A stretch of 64,000 nucleotides of DNA from Litsea cubeba (Eukaryota > Streptophyta > Magnoliopsida > Laurales > Lauraceae), in NCBI GenBank assembly GCA_012931725.1, contig CM022948.1, forward strand, positions 63,656,348 through 63,720,347, in the 5' to 3' direction. Position numbers and translations under genes: made by a program. Shown here piece after piece: positions 58,956 to 64,000 of the stretch (position 1 is the first letter of the stretch; every line of letters begins with the position of its first letter). The notes below the pieces were generated by a model, which saw only the letters and a program-made list of their open reading frames with translations, did no database searches and was not told the DNA's origin.

Positions 58956-59554
58956 GCCAAGTCCAGCATTTTTGAGGGCCTTAAGGAGTGTAATTTTTTT
59001 TTTAACAAAAAAAAAAGGCATGTATCATTTTGGATGAGTCCTAACCAAATGATCAAAATTATGTTGGGACCACTCAAATGAATCAAATATGGTTGAGCCC
59101 GCCAAAGGAATGAACTCAGTGAGGACATCTCGACCAATGAGAGTTTCATCTGTGGTGCTGTAGTCAAGCCATCAAAATATGTGGTGCGAGAAGCACATGA
59201 TAGTTCAGTGGTAAGGGGCATTTCAGGTCACCTTAAGTGCCATGGTTGAACCACTAGAGGAGCATAGCTGGAACGTGGGCGGAGCACGGAGGACTCAAGC
59301 GGACCGCTGTGGTGGAAGTAGCATAGCCGGAGCACAGCGACAAACTGGAGCACCCCATAGGTCTTCCTTGGGCTGTGATAGATTAGGCTAGTTCAAAACT
59401 ATGGTAGTTTACAATTCCTCCCATGTAATATAAAAAAACATAAGGGGTGGATGATCCGTAAGGCATTGACGTTTTTTTTTTTTTTTTTTAAGCTTTCGTC
59501 AGTATGTACTCAGACTTTTGCTTTACTAGAGAAACAAACTGCCCTTTTTATTAG
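58956..59554. other. Intergenic, no gene seen
   Basis: Non-coding; contains a direct repeat of GGAGCATAGC(T/C)GGA-type phrases near 59260-59340. Confidence 0.4.
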
Positions 59555-59563
59555 AAAAAAAAA

Positions 59564-60795
59564 GAGAATTTTACTGAAAAATCCCCATTACATGGCCATT
59601 GCAATAAATAGTGCCTAATAACTCGGGCAACACAAACGGGGTCCCTCAGACCCGTTTGAGCTTTTTTTTCTAGGATAAAATGAGTGATGCTAGTGTCTGT
59701 CGATGTTGTTAATAGAGACTCTAGGTTCGCTCTTCGGTCATCTTTTTTAATCAACATAAGATGAATGTCGTTTTATGATTGCGTCTCATCCAACACAGGA
59801 ACAGGGTTCTCAACCTCTTTCTCCAACTCCTTTCTCGATTTGGTCTTCAATGCCACACAAGACCCTGCAGAATCAGTGGCTTCATTCAAAATCATTGAAT
59901 CAAATCTCTCTTCTTTACCCAATTTAGTGATTTCTTCATCTTCCACCCTCACACTTTCCCCCATTCTTCTCTTATCAAACCCCAATTTCTCACTAGAAAC
60001 CCTGACCATACCCGTTCCATCACCATCCAAACCGCCCCTCTTCCTCTTCTTCTCTCCATCAACGAAACCCAACCCATCCGATTTTGACCCGCCCGTAATA
60101 GATTCTTGACCTGATAATGCAGAATTACCAGCATTCAATGGATCGTTCTGAAGCCCTAATTTCGATCGAGTCTTCTTCGCAAAAGGACCTTCAGCGGCAT
60201 AAACATGCTCCTCTTTCTCCTTTTCTTCTTCATCCACGACGACAGAATCACAGAGTTCCGATTCATCTAGTGGGACGAAATCGCTGGCGCGAACTCTACC
60301 TCTAGCGAGTCTCTTACTGCTTCAGCGATCGCGCAAAACCGCATCGGTTTTGATACGGTTCGTCAAAGCCGAATCACTTGGACTCGTCGTGGGCGAGTCC
60401 TGTTCTAGTCTCCATGTGAAACGGTTTGCAGAAGTTGGGGGTTTTGGAGAAGATCAATGGTCTAGATCTATTTAACTATGTGAGTTCCACGCACATGTAC
60501 AAACACATGGAAATGATCTCCATCTTAAAACTTGCCTGGCTGAAACTATGTAAAGCTCACCTTGAGACGTTTCATCGCGGACTTGGATTAGGAAGAGACG
60601 AGGAGCAACAGATGGGGGGCGATGAGTGACGATAGTGAAGATAAATTTCATATCAAGTGACGCTATCGTTGCTATGGAAAACTATTAAAAAAAAGAAGAA
60701 GGAAAAATGGGGGAGGAATACTTCCGTGTTGCGTGAGTTACGGGGCACTATTTCGAGCAACGACCATATAATGGGAATTTTTCAGTAAAATCCTA
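59564..60795 (-). mobile_element. Pack-MULE with an unidentified gene fragment, 1232 bp
   Basis: The terminal inverted repeats begin GAGAATTTTACTGAAAAAT (left) and, on the minus strand, TAGGATTTTACTGAAAAAT (right). They share CCCATTA(C/T)ATGG and AATAGTGCC, about 50 bp in all. Nine As precede the left end (59555-59563) and at least nine follow the right, which fits a 9-bp duplication but is weak evidence because it is a homopolymer. Motifs GTGACGATAGTG and GTGACGCTATCGTTG lie at 60625-60672. The interior is a host-derived fragment. Confidence 0.75.
59773..60420 (-). pseudogene. Captured fragment of an unrecognised, probably nuclear, protein
   Basis: A minus-strand frame of 154 codons (60237 to 59773) is acidic and lysine/arginine-rich, with MDEEEKEKEEHVYAAEG, FAKKTRSKLG and GEKKRKRGG (a basic nuclear-localisation-like cluster). 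The same frame continues upstream through RLARGRVRASDF and VPLDESELCDSV to about 60415, but is interrupted by a TGA near 60325. It resembles the low-complexity N-terminus of a chromatin or nuclear protein; I do not recognise the donor. The whole fragment lies inside MULE terminal repeats, so I treat it as captured, broken coding sequence rather than a resident gene. Confidence 0.55.
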
Positions 60796-60804
60796 AAAAA
60801 AAAA

Positions 60805-62651
60805 GAGAACAAGTTATATCCAACCAAGGTGGTGCCCACGTCAAGGTCATCACCACCATCCACCATAGAGCTTCAGAAAAATGTTTGGAGGGGATGCCTA
60901 TGAAGATCGTTCCCCCCCCCCCCCCCCCCCCCTAAGTTGGACTAGTGGTCAGAAATAGTCAGAAGTGATACTTAAAACTTGAGGGCCCCAAGGTTCTATC
61001 CTTGAGCATTTGTGTGATGCTAAGTTGTCAACACCACGCAACCATGAGTGTATTGGAAATGAACATCATTTCGGGAAGGGTCTTTCGAACAGTTTCTTGA
61101 GTATTTATTGGTGACCGCAACTAATCTTTTTTGGATTTTAATGAAAGAAATTAAGCTTAAATATTAATTAAACAAATTTATGAATAAAATGACAAATTGA
61201 TTGGAGAGTTGTTCGTAATTTTTTTTTGACAAAATCACCCAATGGACAATATCATTAACCTAGTTGACGATACTCGACAACCTCCATTACTAAAAAAAAA
61301 AACATCTTCTACTTTGTCTTATATTACTTGTGGTACGGATCATTAGTGTTATATATAACACTTTTTTGTAATGGTTGGGAGACTGGTGAGCCAGTTACGT
61401 TGAAAGAGAGGGAAGATGAAAAGAAAGAGCCACTCAACCGATCCTCCATTTTCTTAAACTTCAATGAATAAGTTTCCCAGAGTCAAGGGACACTTAAAAT
61501 AATTTAAAATGGTCAAAATCAATTGGATCCAGTTTGCTTCATATATATATAATTATTTTTTGAAATAATTAAAAGATAAAAAAACATGTTTGCCCCTTCT
61601 ATCATTATTGGTGATGGCATGTTACCAAATCACCGTGGCAGCCAAATGACGGATGAGGCTGAGTCCCACTAATCAGATGGCCGATATCTATTACAAGCGG
61701 TATAATCAGATTCTAAATTGGGGCAAAAAAAAATTGGGAAAATGATAGAATTTTAAATTTATAATCACCAATATGGTGATCGGAGCTATTTGGGCAGCCC
61801 CATCATGGATGAAGCTGGTGTAGACGAGTCAAATAAAATCACCTATTATATATCCATTTTACCATGAATTTTCTTGGAAATTAGTTTCACGATAACAGAA
61901 AAAGCCACCATGCGTTTCTTATTTAATTCAATTCCATGCAAAAGAGTCATCATAGAAGAAAAAGTCGAATCCTTACAAAGCATGAGTGTAATCTATGTCT
62001 CTATCTTATATCATTCACTTTTCACCATTATAACAATCTTTTATTGGAAGTCCATTTTGCCATGAATTTTTAGGAATTCAATTCTACATAAACAAACATG
62101 CCACAATGACTTCTTAGGAATTCAATTCCTTGCAAACAGTTAGGGTCACAGACAAAATATCATGTCTTCGGATAGAAAAGTCCGGAACTAATCTACAACT
62201 CCACCTACATCCTTCACAGAGAAATTACAAAAAAAGCGGTATTACAGGAGTTTTTGCAACAAAATACATGGGCCTTTTGTGAGGTTGTATAAAACTGCTT
62301 TTGGGCTTTTTGTGAGAGATCCTCATAAAAAGAAAAAAGAAAAAAAGATATGAGCCCATGAGGCTGGTCCTGAACCCAAACTTAAAATTGGCCCAAACCT
62401 TAGATCTGTATGAGTATCAAATTTTCGGCGTGATGTACCCTCACGGTGACCGTGGGTCAAGACTCAAGAGGATCCCGATTCAATGAGAAGCGTTTGCAAC
62501 ATGCCAACATGACTTGACTTGCGAAGTAAGCAAGTAACTTAACGTTCATGACTCGTCCAGTTTCTACGCTCGTAAATGCAGGGACGAGACAGTCCACTTT
62601 TCTCTGGATGGACTAGACAGAGTCACAGAAGTTGACTAGGACCCATGTGCA
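60805..62651. other. Intergenic with repeat debris
   Basis: Contains a C-run of 21 (60912-60932) and a segment at 61130-61300 resembling one arm of the foldback at 47434-48716 (TTAATTAAACAAATTTATGA, GTTCGTAATTTTTTTTTGAC, ACGATA). No gene is visible. Confidence 0.5.
60912..60932. repeat. Poly-C tract, 21 bp
   Basis: An uninterrupted C-run in intergenic sequence. Confidence 0.9.
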
Positions 62652-62659
62652 CTTAAACG

Positions 62660-63289
62660 TAGGGGTGAGCAAAAACCGAACCGACCGATTTACCAAACCG
62701 AACCATAGCCGAAATTTAATTTCGGTTCGGTTATTTCGGGTAATTCGGTTCGGTTCGGGTAAATTTCCTGGCAAATTCGGTTATATAATTTCGGTTCGGT
62801 TAATGATCTTATTTAACCGATTAACCGATTAACCGAAATATATGCAATTTTATTTTGAATATTTTTATTACCCATTACCCAGCCCACTAAATATTTTTAG
62901 ACTTGTTAGTTGGAGTGTTGTTTATGGTTATTGTCTATTTGTGTAATTGTGTTTAATGTATTTTCAAGCACTTCTATGATATATCATTTATGGATAATGG
63001 ATTTATGGGCCAATTATTAAGCTCAATTTCACAAATAAAATGCATATAATATAGCAATCTAGTTCTAAATTTTCAAAAACTTGGGCAATTATCAAGTCCA
63101 ACAAAATGCATCACATTAACCGAACCGACCGAAAACCGAACCTAAATAATTCGGTTCGGCTCGGTTCGGTTAAAAGTTTTACAGAACAAAAAATCGGTTC
63201 GGTTCGGTTAATACATTAAAGTGGTCAAAAAATCGGTTTGGTCAAAAATTCTTAAAATAACCGACCGATTAACCGATTGCTCACCCCTA
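62660..63289. mobile_element. Non-autonomous hAT-type transposon, 630 bp
   Basis: A perfect 8-bp duplication CTTAAACG (62652-62659 and 63290-63297) flanks perfect termini TAGGGGTGAGCAA and TTGCTCACCCCTA. Both subterminal regions are arrays of CGGTTCGGTT/AACCGAACC motifs (62670-62840 and 63115-63285). The middle is AT-rich and non-coding. Confidence 0.9.
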
Positions 63290-63409
63290 CTTAAACGTTA
63301 AAACCTGTGCGTATGCATCACGTTCATACAAATACTTGGGATTTTTACTTAAAAAGTGCATGTAAACTTGTATTATACCGGTTTAGTGTGAAATACACCA
63401 AAATGACAA

Positions 63410-64000
63410 CTTTAGTGTTCGTACAAGGGATTTTTACAACTCTGCCCCCAAAGCTGCGGACGACATCGTCATCTTTATCTATCTGGTTTCCACCATTTTC
63501 AACCCTAATCGAAGGAAATCGTTCTCCTCTCTCCCTTTTTTCTTTCTCCTCCGTTCCTGCGTGCTTTCCCTCTCCTTTCCCTGCGTGTCGGCTCCTGCAC
63601 TCCCTCTCCCTCTCCGCTACCTGCTCTCTTTCCCCTCTCCCTGCGTCTCCGCTACTGCGCTCCATCTCCGGCTCCGCTCCATGCTCTCTTTCCCCTCTCC
63701 CTGCGTCTCCGCTACTGCGCTCCATCTCCAGCTCCGCTCCATGCTCTCTTTCCCCTCTCCCTGCATCTCCGCTACTGCGCTCCATCTCCGGTCCCTGCTT
63801 TCGAAGATTTTGCGACCAGATCCTCCGGTGGAATTCTGACTGCTCCAACGGCCATCCTCCATTTGAGATTTCAACGAAAACCTCAGTCATAAAAGGTGAT
63901 TTGTTCGGCTCTTCTCTCTTCCACCTTTTCTATTTTTTGTTTTTCTTTTTGTAGGTGCAAAAAATAACGACCCACAATAAGAGGGTGCCTTACAGGACTT
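63410..64000 (+). other. Possible leader or first exon at the window edge
   Basis: After the hAT element comes a C/T-rich stretch, the 60-bp array, and a 215-codon + strand open frame (63307-63954). Its composition (Ser/Pro/Leu) follows the pyrimidine-rich repeats. A pyrimidine-rich leader of a gene starting beyond the window is possible, as is another repeat. I do not call a gene. Confidence 0.25.
63598..63800. repeat. 60-bp tandem repeat, about 3.3 copies
   Basis: The unit starting TCCATCTCCGGCTCCGCTCC repeats with an exact 60-bp period (63601, 63661, 63721, partial at 63781). Because 60 is divisible by 3, several frames on both strands stay open through the array and give 20-residue repeats (for example CSLSPLPASPLLRSIS on the + strand). 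No domain is recognisable. Confidence 0.9.

Noticed and set aside
63307..63954. 215-codon plus-strand and 181-codon minus-strand open frames
   Set aside because: Both are kept open by a 60-bp tandem repeat and biased composition. No domain, so not called as genes.

Overview
This window is plant nuclear DNA. It is AT-rich, intron-rich and dominated by transposons: hAT, MULE and Helitron DNA elements, Copia retrotransposons, solo LTRs, a TRIM and SINEs. The one confident host gene is a nucleobase-ascorbate transporter (NAT) with angiosperm protein sequence and intron structure. I cannot name the species. The very long introns and the repeat style would fit a large-genome angiosperm such as a magnoliid, but that is inference.

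Layout. 0-16 kb: intergenic, with hAT-type elements (2959-4122 and 9977-11136, each with a perfect 8-bp target duplication), a SINE with an 18-bp duplication (5609-5830) and a pol-less Copia element with two LTRs (6018-8716). 16.4-22.5 kb: two long solo-LTR-like units of about 2.9 kb. 23.3-23.8 kb: a short Helitron. 25.7-30.0 kb: a 4.26-kb Mutator-like element (MULE) with a perfect 9-bp duplication. It carries a captured, frameshifted piece of an ER-type Ca2+-ATPase gene and a huge internal foldback with arms of about 960 bp. 30.5-45.8 kb: the NAT gene on the + strand, 14 coding exons encoding 532 residues if one base missing from the last exon is allowed for. Intron 7 (7.8 kb) has accumulated a TRIM, a hAT element and duplicated repeats. 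46-64 kb: a transposon graveyard. It holds three members of one MULE family with terminal sequence GAGGATTTTA (49210-52292, 57615-58642, 59564-60795). One contains a pectate lyase gene fragment, one an unrecognised acidic/basic nuclear-type protein fragment, and one is itself split by a hAT element and a GC-rich foldback. A broken Copia element (about 52.8-56.7 kb) lies between them.

No prokaryote-style system, CRISPR array, rRNA or tRNA gene was found. The most unusual content is the cluster of gene-capturing MULEs. They share a near-palindromic motif, GACGCTA(T/G)CGTC, at or just inside the terminal repeats, and the 4.26-kb element has two MULE-type termini facing each other at the centre of its palindrome. 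The NAT reading frame breaks at a T-run in the last exon, so the C-terminal 50 residues are lost in this sequence unless the break is an assembly error.
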